64,000 nt of DNA from Fomitopsis serialis (lineage: Eukaryota > Basidiomycota > Agaricomycetes > Polyporales > Fomitopsidaceae). A program made the translations under genes and the position numbers. The stretch spans positions 124,001-188,000 of the forward strand of contig NW_025954972.1 of assembly GCF_022376445.1 (NCBI RefSeq). Direction: 5' to 3'. Shown here in pieces: positions 32,890-44,501 of this stretch (position 1 is the stretch's first letter; each line of letters opens with the position of its first letter). The notes under the pieces are model-generated. The model had not been told where the DNA came from, made no database searches, and saw only the letters and a list, made by a program, of their open reading frames with translations.

Positions 32890-34430
32890 AACTATGTCAA
32901 CAGTTCTACGGATATATGAAAGCAGGCATACCTTCCACTCGGACCTAATTAAAGATATCTAAACCAACCACGAGTGGGGTCGACGATCGATGCGCGGTGC
33001 GCCATGGGTGGATTCAAGTCAGTGCGTGTCCACGAACGCGGGGCACTTTATATCGAGTGCGGCGCGTATTCATTTAGTCCAAATGAGGCTTTGTATAGCA
33101 AAGAACTCCATAGACAGCCAGGTAGAGCTTGCATTGTCAACATAGGTCGAATTGTTGTCGCAGAGCGCCCGAATTTGGCGATGATGGTTATCGACATGGA
33201 GCGCGTACGACCGTACAGGGCAAGTTACAGTAAACCTAGATCGAAGGAGGAGGAGATATGGGCGGACTGTCTGTAGAAGTGTACTCGCCGCGGACGGCAT
33301 GTATAAGCGATTGTATTGAGGTACTATTTGAGCACGAACTGAGTGAGCGAGGACGACGTGTGCCGGCGCGCTTCCCGGGCACTCCTTTACGAAAGCGCCT
33401 GTCGAGCCCCTCGTTCGACCACAACCGGAGACCTGCCGTCCTATCCAAACCCCTGCGCGTTCCCAGCGCCTTCGAGCGTGCACACGGTAAGTGACACAGT
33501 CCTTGGTCTCGAGTGCACACTCACCAAAAAGCCCGCAGACGAGCAGGGCTACGGCGCGTAGGCATACGCGATACGCCCCGTCGCTCGCAACTCCCGCCTG
33601 CAAAGGCCGTCTTTACCTACCCTTGCACCTACAACCCCGCCCGTTTCACCCGAGTCGGAGTGAGTAGACGTGCCGCCTGGTTACCACCTGCCCTCGCACC
33701 CTCAACTGCCAGAGACGTGCACACGGTGAGTAGAGCTCTGCGGCATTCTGAACAAGCACTCACCACTTAATAAGACAGCCCTCGCGCCCGACGCTGCTCG
33801 CCGGATCGCGATGCGTCGTTTCTTCGTCGGTAAACCGCGACCGCGTCCCAGACGAGCCAGCAAAGTATGCTGGGCAGACCGGCTGTTGCTCGCTCGCCCG
33901 CGTCGCGATGACCGTCGAGAACTCGGTCTGACGACCGACACGCACGATCGCCAATGGAGATTGTGGGTATTGGAAGATAGAAGGCTGCGTGGGAGTGCGC
34001 GCAGGTGAGTGGATGCACATTCCGGTTTCACGAGGCCGGTTCGTCGACGCCCTCGTCGAGAGTGCGACCATCCATCTCAAATTCGCGCGGGCGGGAACCT
34101 GGCGTGCCCGTTCTGAGACGGACCTGCGGCGTCTGCGGACGCGTACGGTAGGTCGACATTACGAACAGCACGCGGGAAGCTGGGACGTTTCGGCCGAGAG
34201 AAGGGCAGCATGAGTGCCGAGCTGACGATCCTTATCGACCATGTACTCACCTTCCCGGCCGCGATCGTGCACATCGACGGCTTGTCGATTTTCAGCCCGT
34301 TATCCACGCCGGACGAGCACGGGAAGCCTGCCGCGCGTGACGAGATCATTGTCGTCGTCTGGCGTTGGTAGAGAGCGCCTGGACTCTGGTGAGCAGTGCT
34401 GATTTGTCGTGACACGGTACTTGACTCACT
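32890..34430. other. Possible plus-strand gene, unresolved
   Basis: Several plus-strand pieces look coding and end at good donors: DTHDRQWRLWVLEDRRLR (to a GTGAGT at about 34006), TCGVCGRVR before GTAGGT (about 34149), and AIVHIDGLSIFSPLSTPDEH with DEIIVVVWRW, ending at a stop near 34370. They cannot be joined into one frame. The minus strand here is open too, but its text is poorer. The motif attcatttagtcc at about 33068 resembles the tract-associated motif elsewhere. Confidence 0.3.
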
Positions 34431-34652
34431 TACTCTGTTACTCGCGCTCGCGCCTTCCGACTGCAAATACCTTCAGATCACCTGGCATGCTTGATTCCCG
34501 ATCGCGCGTGCTCAGGAAACGGGAGCCGTCATCATTGGCCAACGAGCACAGCAAGTTGCGGGTCGGCCTCGCCGCCGGCTTCCACCTATGGCAGTCAACC
34601 TGACGCGTCGACGAGCAGGATATCCCCGTCGCTCGACTGTCGGGCAGCTCGG

Positions 34653-35328
34653 TCACTGCGCGGGGACATCGCCATAGTGAGTGACGAACAGGTGTTGGGA
34701 GATCAGATCCTGACCTCGATGGCCCGCACACGCCTTCGTCGACGCCATTGGACGGCCGTTCCGTCGCCGTTTGCCATTGGACGAGGCCTGCTTGTGCAGC
34801 GCATGAGCTTCCGGGCGCATCGAGGGACCCCAGCGCTGGCGTGTGATCGAGGACGTCCGGCAAGGCAGATCATAGGCGGCTGTACCAGGCATAGGTCAGC
34901 ACGGTTAGTCGCAGCAAGGCCATGAAAGTGACGTACTCACTTCGGGACGCATGAAGGCTGTCGTCGTCAGCGATGCGCTCGCGGCGAGTCCGGAGGTGGT
35001 GGGCCGCGAGAAGGGTGATGGGGAGAGCCAACAACAGGAGCACTGGCCGGCTTAGCCAGGCGAGTGTCCTCAGCTGCGCTGCTGCACGGTGACGGATCCA
35101 CCACCTGGAGAGTGGGTAGCTGGCCACCAGGATCCTTTGTTGAGCTTGCTGCGGGCTGGGTACCTGTCCGCGCGAGTCCTTCCAAGACGCCTTTGGCGTG
35201 GAAGCTGCGGGAGCCCATCCTCGTCTGCGTCCGTGCAGCGGCGACAGCTGCAGTTGTAGGAGCTTGGCGTAGACGTGGGCGAGGCGTGCTCGGCAGCCGC
35301 CCAAGGGACTGCTGGTGCGTCGCCGCAT
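34653..35328 (-). CDS. Uncharacterised single-pass membrane protein
   Basis: Exons 35328-34941 and 34879-34653 give 204 aa. The intron (GTGAGT donor, GCTGAC branch, GGTACAG acceptor) sits in phase 1, and both halves keep frame, which is the main support. The first exon has a basic N-terminus, then RILVASYPLSRWW and one strong hydrophobic helix, PVLLLLALPITLLAAHHL, followed by basic RTRRER (positive side, probably cytosolic). The second exon is hydrophilic and basic (SSNGKRRRNGRP). No catalytic motif or family was recognised. It could be the C-terminal part of a longer protein, as the start lies in a long open stretch. Confidence 0.5.
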
Positions 35329-35539
35329 CAACGCCCGCGCTGAGGGCAGCGACGTTGCGAGTAGTGAAGGCAGTCTTGGGTTCTACGAACTAGCCCGAGA
35401 ACACCCGGTACTGACCTAGCGACCTGCGCGACCGATGATCCGACCCCAGCGTGTTGCGGTTCGAACGGGCTAAGCTCAGGTCCTGAATGCACCACAATCA
35501 GGATGGATAGACATCAGAAGACCGACTCTGACTTACCTG

Positions 35540-36720
35540 CTGAACTTATATTGTCGCTCGATGGAGGAGGTTCCCGAAGCATCGCGGTGTCGTTTGGCGG
35601 TGGCACTGCAAACTCACAGGGATACGGCCACGTGATTGAGATTCACTTAAGTACTTAGTGGGTAACGGCATACGGCAGGCCCTGTGTGCATTCCTCTTTG
35701 TCCGATGTTCCCTCAGGCACTGCTTACCCATCGACGCGCCGTGCATGGTCAACGACGATAGGTCGGGCCTGGTCGCGACACTGTTGTTCAAGGACCCGGG
35801 CCCGATGTCCACCCATGTGCGCAAAGATGTTCTGTCAGGCCGCAGTCCCTCCCCGCATATCATGCCGAGATTGAGCACGCATCCCCCCGCTCACGAGAGC
35901 GTTCGCTGCAAATGCCGACAAGCTGGGCCTTGAAAGGACTATCGACCAGTACGCTTCCCCCGTCCTCCCCGAGAATGTAGAGTCTAAAACACGCCATATA
36001 CAGGATGCTCGCCAGGCTTTTATGACATTGTCGTCTGGGTACTTCGTCCAAGGCGATGATGATACGGTTCTGCTGTCGGTCAAGCAGCTCGTGGACTTCG
36101 CAGCGAACATTCTCCGCAGGATGTACTCCGCCATTGACCGGTTGCCATCCCGTATGTCTAATCTGCTCGCGCACTTACCCTCACCATCTCTTACCGCCCG
36201 TGTGCTACCTGCCTCACTGGGCACTGGGTACGAGCCTCCTGCGGCTCGCAGTTCATCGATGCGGCAGATTTTAGCAGATAGCAAACGGCGCAGGGGACCT
36301 TGCAGGGCGGGCGCAGTTCAATTTTATCGCCTTGACTGTGTAACAGGTACGTGCCCTCCCCAGCCCTCCTCACCTTTTCTCTTTCCTGTCATCACACCCT
36401 CACCCAGTGACCCATCCACGCAGTATGCTCCCGCTCACCTCCTGCCTCGCTTCCTCGCCGCGATGGTGCACTCTCTGCCGCCCGGAGACGCGCGCAAGCG
36501 GAGCTCGATGGCGTCCTTGTGGGAGTGGGAACCCCCATGCTCGCGGACCACCCCGCACTGCCGTACGTCTGCGCGATCATCCTCGAGCGTGCTTCCACTA
36601 CGAACACCTGTCCAGCCGTCAAAGAATCGGCAGTGGAACCAGCGGGTACCATCGAACGGCAGTGTGACCGCGCCAGAGGTGTATGTAGCCTATGCAATTT
36701 AATCGATTGCAGTGTACTGT
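35540..36720. other. Coding-like pieces on both strands, not assigned
   Basis: The plus-strand text SSGYFVQGDDDTVLLSVKQL with VDFAANILRRMYSAIDRLPS (36031-36160) and the minus-strand text PDDNVIKAWRASCIWRVLD over the same bases both look plausible, so the strand cannot be chosen. No splice-supported model was found. Confidence 0.3.
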
Positions 36721-37430
36721 ACGTTCGTCGGGCGGGCGAGGTATCAATAAACTGTAAATAAATCGCGCGTTATCTTTGCATGAGCATGGATTGTGTGAGA
36801 ACAAGGACTTTTTCGGAAAACAACAGCAACTGTTCGTAACACACAGTAATAGGTGGTTTAGAACACGACTCGAAGGGAGTGGGCAAAGTATTTATGAGAC
36901 GGTCAGAGGCCATTGTTGTCGATTACTGTCGCTGGGTGGAACTCTAACGGGTAGCAACAGCTGGTAATCGTGGATAGTCTTTGATTGAGTGCGAACGGCG
37001 AACCATAGTCTCGGAGCGAGGTTGGTAACTCGCGAATGGTGTTATATACGATCGCGACCTAGACCCCCGAAGGTGCAGCACTCGTTTCGGCGGCGTCCTA
37101 CGGTCAGTCCGCATGCCCGCCGAAGCAGTCGCATCGACCCCTAAGTTAGCTCCAAACCGACTATAAGACCGTCTCGATATCAGAGCTCAAGTGTCACCCT
37201 GATGGCTCTGAGTCTGACTTGTTTGAGGCGTGTTCGCTTTCTCTTGGTGCACGCGCCGCTAAGGTGTACGGCGCGCAATCCACAGTGATAGGTGACAAAG
37301 GAATCCAAACGGCGAACTTGGGCAAAGTCATACATGTTTAGAGGAAGACACGCGTTACAGAGGTTACAAGGAAGCAGCTGGTAGTAGTACAAGGACACGG
37401 CTCACTAGGTGCCACGGAGCGGGGTCGGAC
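36720..37430. other. Intergenic; short dispersed repeat
   Basis: 36990-37105 (accatagtctcggagcgagg ... gtcctacggtcagtccgc) recurs in diverged form at 49255-49335. No coding evidence. It lies downstream of member A. Confidence 0.4.
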
Positions 37431-37431
37431 G

Positions 37432-38213
37432 TCATTTCTTTCCCATGAGACATCCCAGCATAATTCCGATGGCCGCGCCAAAGAGCACGGGTCCCAAATA
37501 CGGAAAGAGTATTTGGTCGGAACAGTCGGAGGTGTTCCTCCCATCGGAGCCGTCGTGCACTTCGTCAAGCGTCTGTTTACCATCATGATTACCGTAATCG
37601 CGGGGCGTTGTGTTCGTGGGACCCCCTAGAGTTTGGGCAAGCGAACCCTCCAGACGTACGACTTCCTGGGTTGCGCGGTCTTCCTGTGCTTCCTGACGGT
37701 CGCTAACCGCCGAGAAGCAAGAGATGCAGGAGAAGAAATCCGCATCCGTCACGAATTGAGCGTAATACCAACTTTCTCCTGTCTTCCACTTGACCGTGCG
37801 GAGGACCTGTAAGCAATACTTCATTGCGCGGACTCACAACATAGGTCACAGGTCTTACCTGAAAGGCGACTATCCTCGTGTCATCTCCCAGCACCACGTA
37901 CTCGAAGAGTTCCCCCACAACACCGTTCTCCCGGCCAGCAATAACGACTCATGGCAGAAGTGATCAGTGCTCGATGAAGATGAGAAAGCGCCATAACAAT
38001 CTCACATTGTCCCGTGGGCAATTGGGCGAATACGAATCTCGACGGACGCAAATCTCCTTCGCTCTCGAACAGCAATTCTTCGCCAAAGCTGATATCCTCA
38101 ACCGAAGTGGCGAGCAAGACGCGAATGTGCCTAGACGCCACCACCAGTCAGTTCGACGAGAAGAGGCGTTGTGTGCGTGAAACCTACTGCTCTGGGTCCA
38201 TGGTGTGTGGCAT
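37432..38213 (-). CDS. New family member A (tail-anchored)
   Basis: Exons 38213-38188, 38130-38006, 37947-37859 and 37806-37432 give 204 aa, with all four joints in frame. After a short first exon (MPHTMDPE; intron GTAGGT ... GTCTAG) come LLFESEGDLRPS and RFVFAQLPTGQ. The split codon (T|GTGAGA) completes to Phe, followed by VIAGRENGVVGELFEYVVLG and a phase-0 intron after RIVAFQ. The last exon has VKWKTGESWYYAQFVTDADF and FSCISCFSAV, an acidic, Asn/Asp-rich spacer, and a C-terminal helix PYLGPVLFGAAIGIMLGCLM ending KK. That predicts a tail anchor with the folded part facing the cytosol. Same layout as members B-E. Function unknown. Confidence 0.7.
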
Positions 38214-38539
38214 GCCCTTGAGGGTGAGTCGAGCTGCCGGCGTCGTCTTCAAACCTGGCAATCCCTGGGTCTTTTATACGGTACGGATAAAACAAAGACA
38301 AGCGAGAACAAAGACGAAACGGTGCTGTCATGGCTTTCATTGCCACGTGGGATGTGTGGACAATGTAAAGGCGTAAAGGTGTCTGTAAACACTCTCGGGT
38401 CGACCAGGCGTGCGCTGAGCAGAAGAGCATAAGCGCACATTTGTACGAACGACGTGATCAAGGTATCAAAATTATACATTTGGACATTCGCAAAAATAAG
38501 CATGGGCAGTATGCTTCAGCTCAAACCGCAAAACCTGCA

Positions 38540-39911
38540 TCACTCCAGCTCCAGATCGTCCGCTGTAGGTAAGAAAAACCCGTCCCAAATAGTATTGCCT
38601 CCGTGTGTCTCGCGATTAGACTTCGCTGGATTTTCTTCTCCGAGCGCATCAGCGACAGCCCATACGACGCTTCTGAGAGTCACATCTTCGGTCGGCCTCG
38701 TCTGGACCGGCTGTCTACAGATCGGACATGTGTACCGCGGAGTAGGATAGGCGGCCAGAACGTTAGCGAGTTCTGCCTTGGCGCGCTCACGATCCGCCCT
38801 TGGCACCTCGGGGTTGCGAATGGCGTCGCGGTAAGGCTGCAGGTTCGGCCATTCCAGCTGCGGATTATGGTGGAGGTGTTGCATCAGCGCCTCGCTGAAC
38901 CACTCTCGTAGGCATGCTTGGCATGCTGTATGGCCACAAGGCAGACTGTGGATAGAGAAGGCGTCAGGCTGTGGACAGACGGCGACATCCTGAGGCAACA
39001 GACGTACGCGTACGGCAGCCACAGCCGGCAAGTACATATCGTACAGGTCGAATCGCTTTGCAGAGCATCGACCAACCCCTGAAAACACGTTATGAATTAG
39101 AGAACGAAAGGGGCACCATGCGAGCGCTTACCTTAGCGGCCGCAACAGTGCCCTCGCGCCGTCGTGCGTCCCCTTGTAATCGTTGAACTTCCTCCTGTAA
39201 TCGTTGAACTTCTTCCTGCAACCGTCGGACTTCATCCTGCAATCGCTGAGTTTCCTGGGAGGCTTGATTAGCGACTCAGTAGTACAGACGGTCGTACCGC
39301 TTGTGAGATTGCGGTGAAGCAGAGTACGCAGACGCATACCTGTTTTTCCACCCTGTGTTTATGCCCTTCCGCAACGATGAGTTGCAGGCTGTCCCGTTCC
39401 TGCAGGCGTACACTGAGCCCAGCCGAGTTGGGAATACAAAGCACATTACCTGAGTCATAGAGGCCAACTGTTGTAACAACTCATCCGACGTTGCGTGAGC
39501 TGTGTCAAGCTCGCGCTGCAACGTAGCCCTGGCACCCGACACGGCGACGAGGGCTTCTTGCAGTGCTTCGTTCCTATCGTTTGGCGCATCACGCTCTTCG
39601 GGGACGCGCTTCGCTCTGTCCTTGGCCGTCGATGAGCCTGGCCGGGCTTCAACTTGCGCCACGTTGACCCTCAGACGCTTGCCGGGTTTCGAAGGATTTT
39701 CAGAAGGGACCTCGCACGGCTTCGCCCGTTGCAAAGGCTCGCGCTTGTTTGCTTGTGGCACAGGTGCGCGCTTGACGCTAGAGCCGTGACGAGCAATAGC
39801 GGATGCTTGAGGCGGTTCAGGCACCCCGAGATCGTCGCCCGAAGAGATGCTGATGACGTCTTCCTCAGAAGGGCGGCGGCGGCTGACGCCCGGCTTGTTG
39901 CTCGAGGCCAT
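38540..39911 (-). CDS. RING-finger E3-ligase-like protein with coiled coil
   Basis: Five exons (39911-39450, 39399-39340, 39254-39132, 39078-39014, 38945-38540) give 371 aa with every joint in frame. The N-terminus is disordered, with a SUMO-interaction-like motif EEDVISISSGDD. Residues about 115-210 form a coiled coil, ending in regular heptads (EVQRLQEEVQRLQ). The RING starts at C227-TI-C230, then C240-G-H242, C245 and C248; the last pair is C310-PI-C313. The 61 residues between C248 and C310 are far more than the usual spacing. The tail DVTLRSVVWAVADALGE and WDGFF is what I associate with a RING family common in basidiomycetes (from memory). It would bind an E2 and transfer ubiquitin; targets are unknown. 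The first RING pair and the CGH are on different exons. A second member lies at 59680-60887. Confidence 0.85.
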
Positions 39912-40475
39912 AATCAGCAGACGGAGTGGAGGCGGTCTTTGGAGAAGGCGCACGGCTTCAGCACAACAGGGCGTATTTATCCAGTTGCGACTCGCATGAA
40001 CAATGCCATCCCTCTGCGCACATGCATTGTTGGGGAGGTCGACGGCGGCTGACGGCGGATCTGGCCCCATTGACCCTCGTGACCGCCGCTGCACCCGACG
40101 CGGGGACAGCACGTGACCGAGAAGCTGAGTGCCAGGCAGCGCAACGTAAAGCGACGGTAAACAGAGACAGAAAAGCGCACCGTCTGAGGGTCCTCTGTTT
40201 GAACTTGCACGGTGAACGGCCGAAGCGAAAGTAGCTAAAAATTGAACGCGCGCAAACAGCCTCTAGCGAAGCTAGACAAGCCCAGCCATGTCAGCACTAC
40301 GAAGGCTGAATCAATGAGGCAGGGAGGGCCGACGCGGACGGATGCCAAAGGCAGGAGTGGAGAAGTGCAATGGTCGCTGCGGATCTTCAACAATGATTAA
40401 TGAGCACGCAGACCAACAGCCCATTCCCACCCTCCTCAACCCGCAGCTGCCCCGCGGCATCACAACGCCGTCCGT

Positions 40476-41399
40476 GAAGCGTACGTCCACGACACGAACT
40501 TCATACGGAAATGGGTGCGTCCCTCCTTCAGGTCGTAGAGACGGTAGGGCAGCGGGCGCACAGTTGACCGGCGAGCGCGACGATCGAGCCCTTAGCGACA
40601 TTTAACAGGGTGCTGCCGGGCTCGGTGACCTTGCTTGCCTTTAGCTACGTTTTTCTGTTGGCTGATGAGGTACCTAGACAGTGCGCGTTAGTCGTGGGGC
40701 CAACATCATACAAGGCTTTGAACATACACAGCCGACTATTGGCCGAACTCTGGGAGTCTGATGGCGCGCGGTGGGTTCGAGGACGAAGGATAAGGCCTAA
40801 GGATGTGGCTTCAGAGGGAGAGAGCGTCCAGTGAATGGAAGCAGGCGAGCTCTGGCTGTCGGTCCCCTGCCGCTTACTGGCACGACGGAAGTCTGAATCC
40901 GGGGTTTCGGCGAAGCTCAGTCGCCGACGACGAGGTACGCTACACGCGAGACCAGTAGAAGGATGACAAGGGAGCGAGGCTGGAAGACAAAACAGGGGAA
41001 GTCGAAGACCCGGGGTCGCCTTCCTCTGGTTCCGGCCGTCGTACGAGAAGCTGACGTTCTCTGCGTTCGATGTCAGCAAATTGTTCGTGCACAGGCGGGG
41101 TTAGCGGGAGCCCACCAGCTTCTGTCCACCAACGGATGGTCGATCTACGGGTAGACGGTGCCGAGCATGTTCAGGGAACCGTAGAGCTACGCACCTAATC
41201 AGTTAGTCACTTCACCAGGCGACGATGCGCACAGTCAACTCACTGTGAGTCGATGTTCAAGACGTTGAGTGCTGAGGCTTTGCAGCGCTGAGCGTTGTAC
41301 TTGACGTCGAACGTTGAACGTTGAACGGCGGATCGACCGCCCACGACCGTCCTTCGACCGTCGCTTTCCGTCTGCTAGCGCCCATCCAAACACTCGCAA
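40476..41399. repeat. 924-bp direct repeat, copy 2
   Basis: Twin of 28110-29033, same orientation. Right after its end the sequence departs (cctggttccgctgcgg), and about 420 bp further on, 41821-41948 is a third, diverged copy of the repeat's last 100-odd bases. Confidence 0.9.
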
Positions 41400-41426
41400 A
41401 CCTGGTTCCGCTGCGGTATAGGCAAG

Positions 41427-41765
41427 GTGCAGGTATACAATATACAATATAATTACAGCCCTTCACCTCATTATTTCTTCCCCTCCGTACCTGCCACAGC
41501 GACTCGAGCCCGCGCCTTCGTGCTTCTCGGCATCTCCTCACTCTTCCGGCGGCGAACTAGGTTTTCTTCTCCTCCAAGTCCCTTCGTACCCATGTACGTC
41601 CACGCCACTGATATTGCTATGCGACGCCGCCATTTTGTTGCGTCTGAGCTTTGTGCGAGTTGCCAGGAGAAAATGTCGTCCGAATTCACACCCAAGTGGC
41701 AGGTGACTGACCTACATAACGATGCCATCAGTGCGTGTGCTACGAAATTATTGGCTCCTTGCTGA
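41427..41765 (+). CDS. Possible small protein, Cys-rich
   Basis: An open frame directly after the direct repeat. An in-frame ATG near 41620 gives RRRHFVASELCASCQEKMSS, then FTPKWQVTDLHNDAISACAT. There is no splice evidence and no family. It might be chance. Confidence 0.25.
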   Translation: MQVYNIQYNYSPSPHYFFPSVPATATRARAFVLLGISSLFRRRTRFSSPPSPFVPMYVHATDIAMRRRHFVASELCASCQEKMSSEFTPKWQVTDLHNDAISACATKLLAPC

Positions 41766-41820
41766 GTTGGACCTTCCTCCAGTTACCACCGTCACGAGAA
41801 AGGCTTAAACTTTTGCACGT

Positions 41821-41948
41821 CGAACGTCGAATATTTCGTTGAACGTTTGAACGTTGAACGTTGAACGGTGAACAGTCCACGTCGACTCCACGACTGTCCC
41901 CCGACTGTCAGTCTACTAGCGCCCATTCAAACACATGCAAGCATGGTC
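41821..41948. repeat. gttgaacg-rich element, diverged third copy
   Basis: A run of gttgaacg units (41838-41870), then tctactagcgcccattcaaa and caagcatgg, matches 28940-29040 with differences. A shorter run, gcaacgttgaacgttgacg, is at 49167-49185. Confidence 0.6.
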
Positions 41949-42533
41949 GAACCGAACTGACGCGTTGGTGCCGACCACAGCGGCTGATGCCTGACCCAAG
42001 GGTCGAAGGATTTATATACGCCTACATATGCATTGTAAGTACGTCATGATCAGACTATTTTCCCATAGGTCGTCAGATGCACCGGCAGGTGTCTGCTCAC
42101 GACCCTCTGTGCGACCTCAGAGCACCGTATACTGTTATCCAATCAGCGTCCTAAAATCGGCGTATTCAGAAGTCGTTCCAGCCTCCCCCGTGATCACTGA
42201 TAATGCGTTCTCCATTTAGTTCACAATGCGATCCGTTGCCATACAGGGCTTCGCGATCGGTGGATTAGACAAAGGAACAGGTGAGTACGCCGATATAAAA
42301 GGCCTATAGTCGCGCATGGGCACAATTCGTGCCGTTCATATCACCGCATCTCAAGCATTGATGGACCAGGTCAGAAGCTCAGTCCGCATCGACATCGCTG
42401 AGCCTCCTTGGTGCAAGTGGCGTATATCAAGAGAGCTGACTCGGAGGAAAGAATCTTCAGATGAACAGTGCGCTCCATTTCCGTGATATGCTCAAGAATG
42501 ACCGAGCTGACTATTGTCAGGTTGTTTCTCATC

Positions 42534-43102
42534 ATGCTATACGTCAAACGCGCAACGTTCGGTGCAATGGCTTTGTACCAGGCAGATCAAGGTAGCGAGC
42601 CCGATGACTTCAGCACGAAAGCTAGCATCATGTTTGTTCGCCTGCCAAGTGGGTCGTGTGAGTAGAAGCCATATCTGCACGCAAGTTGACGCAGGTTGTG
42701 ACGTCCTTTGTTAGTCGTCTTGATGATGAAGGTCAGGGAGCCCGTGTCGGAGACGAGGCATAGATTTTATAGTGTGATATTAACCGCAGACGTCTCGTTC
42801 CGATTTGACGAGGTACGTCGTGTATAGCCTGTGTTGCGTTGGTTCCCATCTGCTCAACCGCCCCTCAGGGCCCCCCGTCCATGCAATGGCTTCAGCATGA
42901 CACCTCGTTCACTATTCAATTCAGCAACTCCGAGGAACTGAGAGCCTTGGTGCAATGCATCCTGGTCGCACGGGCCAACGAGACCACAAACGCAAACGAC
43001 GTCACAATTGCTCTGCATGAAGTCAATGCCCTCCAGGCACAAATCAAGTGCAAGGGAGAGGCAGCATTTGTGGCTGCCGTGGAAGCCCCAGTGTCTAGCT
43101 GA
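42534..43102 (+). CDS. New family member C (PH-like?, no membrane anchor)
   Basis: Exons 42534-42657, 42715-42812 and 42869-43102 (124+98+234 nt) give 151 aa. The start MLYVKRATFGAM lines up with MAYEERVTYEAI of member B, which decides this ATG. Exon 1 ends IMFVRLPSGS plus T, at GTGAGT. The split codon becomes Phe, then VLMMKVREP and RFYSVILTADVSFRFDE, then a phase-0 intron (GTACGT ... CCCCTCAG). Exon 3 has MQWLQHDTSFTIQFSNSEEL and RALVQCILVARANET, then a short helical tail ending VEAPVSS. There is no hydrophobic segment. It is the closest relative of B. An upstream non-coding exon is possible. Function unknown. Confidence 0.7.
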
Positions 43103-43109
43103 ACCCGAT

Positions 43110-43480
43110 CCGAGTACGTCTCTACTGTACCCCGAGGCGACATTGCCAAGCATACTGACTGCCGTCCACTTTCGTATATGCCCTCTGACGGCCAAAGATA
43201 GCCATGGTTCCCCTCTGTTACGTCATGATCTGCGTCCTGCATATATGGTAGCAAATAACAGACCGTTTGTACACCACTTAGCTACCCACGCACCTACCAG
43301 GTCTCCATGAACATTATAGCATTGCTGCTCCGGCGCCGATGCAGGCCTTTAAGAACGCCTCGAATGAATTGCGCTGCCTGTTCAGGCTGTTGTGAGATGT
43401 CTATCTATATCCAACCAAGTAAGGCTCAGACGTGCATGATTTAAAAGGAGTTCAATAACATCTCAGTTTTACACGAGATC
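43110..43480. other. Intergenic, nothing seen
   Basis: Short frames only. AT-rich text from about 43380 to 43490. No repeat or motif. Confidence 0.5.
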
Positions 43481-43689
43481 TTTAAGTTAAATGGAACTTT
43501 CAATGACATCTCGGTCGTGCGATGGGCAAGTACAAGAGACATAGGATATCAAAGGTCGAGTTCTACAGACAAAGACATACTGAGGGGGATCCAGCCGAGA
43601 ACTATGCACAATTGTGCCCTGGAGGCGCAGTTTCCGGGTGGTCCAGCATGGTATTGCTCGAGGAGCTTGGGCCCAAGAGAAGCAACAGG

Positions 43690-44322
43690 TAGGCTCGTTA
43701 CGGAAGACGTCGGTAAAGAGCCCCGATGATGCAGGTAGACTGTACGCCGGAAGCGGCACAGAATAGTCGATCTTGCCGTCCCCGTTCGCCTCGAAAAGCC
43801 GCGAGTACGCCGGGAGGGACGGCACATACGGCAGGCTCGCCATCGGGAACAGTGTTTTGGCCAACTGACCCTGCGGCTTCATGCCATCCATCGAGAACGC
43901 TTGTGCATGGCCCGAAAGGTAGGCTAGCGCGGTCGGCGAAGGCGCGTGCGCTGGATGCGCGGAGCGCACGGGACGCTGAACTGCAACACCTCCGTTGCGC
44001 GCTCCGGCTCTTCTACCCCGCCCTCCGACAAATTGTATGTGCAGGTCATCTTGATGCGCAGCCTGTGGCTCATGACGAAGAGCGGTTTCGTTCCCGTCTC
44101 GCGAAGGAAGTGCGTACCGGTCTTGGAGCTCCGGTGCGTGTCATCGAGAGGGATGTGCGTGCGGAGAGAGAACGATGTCGAGGTGTTCTCGGGCGTGGCG
44201 TCGTCCTTAAAGACGTAGCCATCGCCCGAGAATGAATTGGTCGAAGGAGCTCCTGGGGAGGTGCGACAGGGTGGTGTCGTGCGACGGAAGAACGACTGCC
44301 AAGCTGACGTCGTAGAAGGCAT
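43690..44322 (-). pseudogene. Arrestin-like protein, C-terminal half
   Basis: From ATG at 44322 the frame reads through SFSGDGYVFKDDATPENTST to KPLFVMSHRLRIKMTCTY and ATEVLQFSVPC. These are the last strands of an arrestin C-domain, where fungal members carry xHxLRIxLTCxY. The frame then closes near 43930. The neighbouring frame continues with LPYVPSLPAYSRLFEANGDG and KIDYSVPLPAY, the PY-type tail such proteins use to hold HECT ubiquitin ligases (family knowledge). A GTGCGC ... GCTAG stretch could be an intron but its phase does not fit, so I favour a frameshift. The N-terminal arrestin domain is missing upstream. It is therefore a truncated relic, or less likely a gene with more exons. Confidence 0.55.
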
Positions 44323-44501
44323 GAGCGGCGCTGGGGCGAGGTCTGCACGGAGGCTGCTCTGAGGATGGAGGAATGGGAAAGAACATCTGGTAGAGTGAAA
44401 AGGGCGACGAAATGTGCGCATACAATCAGCTTCTTTTCAGACTCAGGACGAGGGTACGTATCGACACTGTTCCGACTGTTCAACATCATCAGAGATATTT
44501 A

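Noticed and set aside
40476..41399. 924-bp repeat as a solo LTR or complete transposon
   Set aside because: No terminal TG...CA, target duplication or terminal inverted repeat could be found at either copy.
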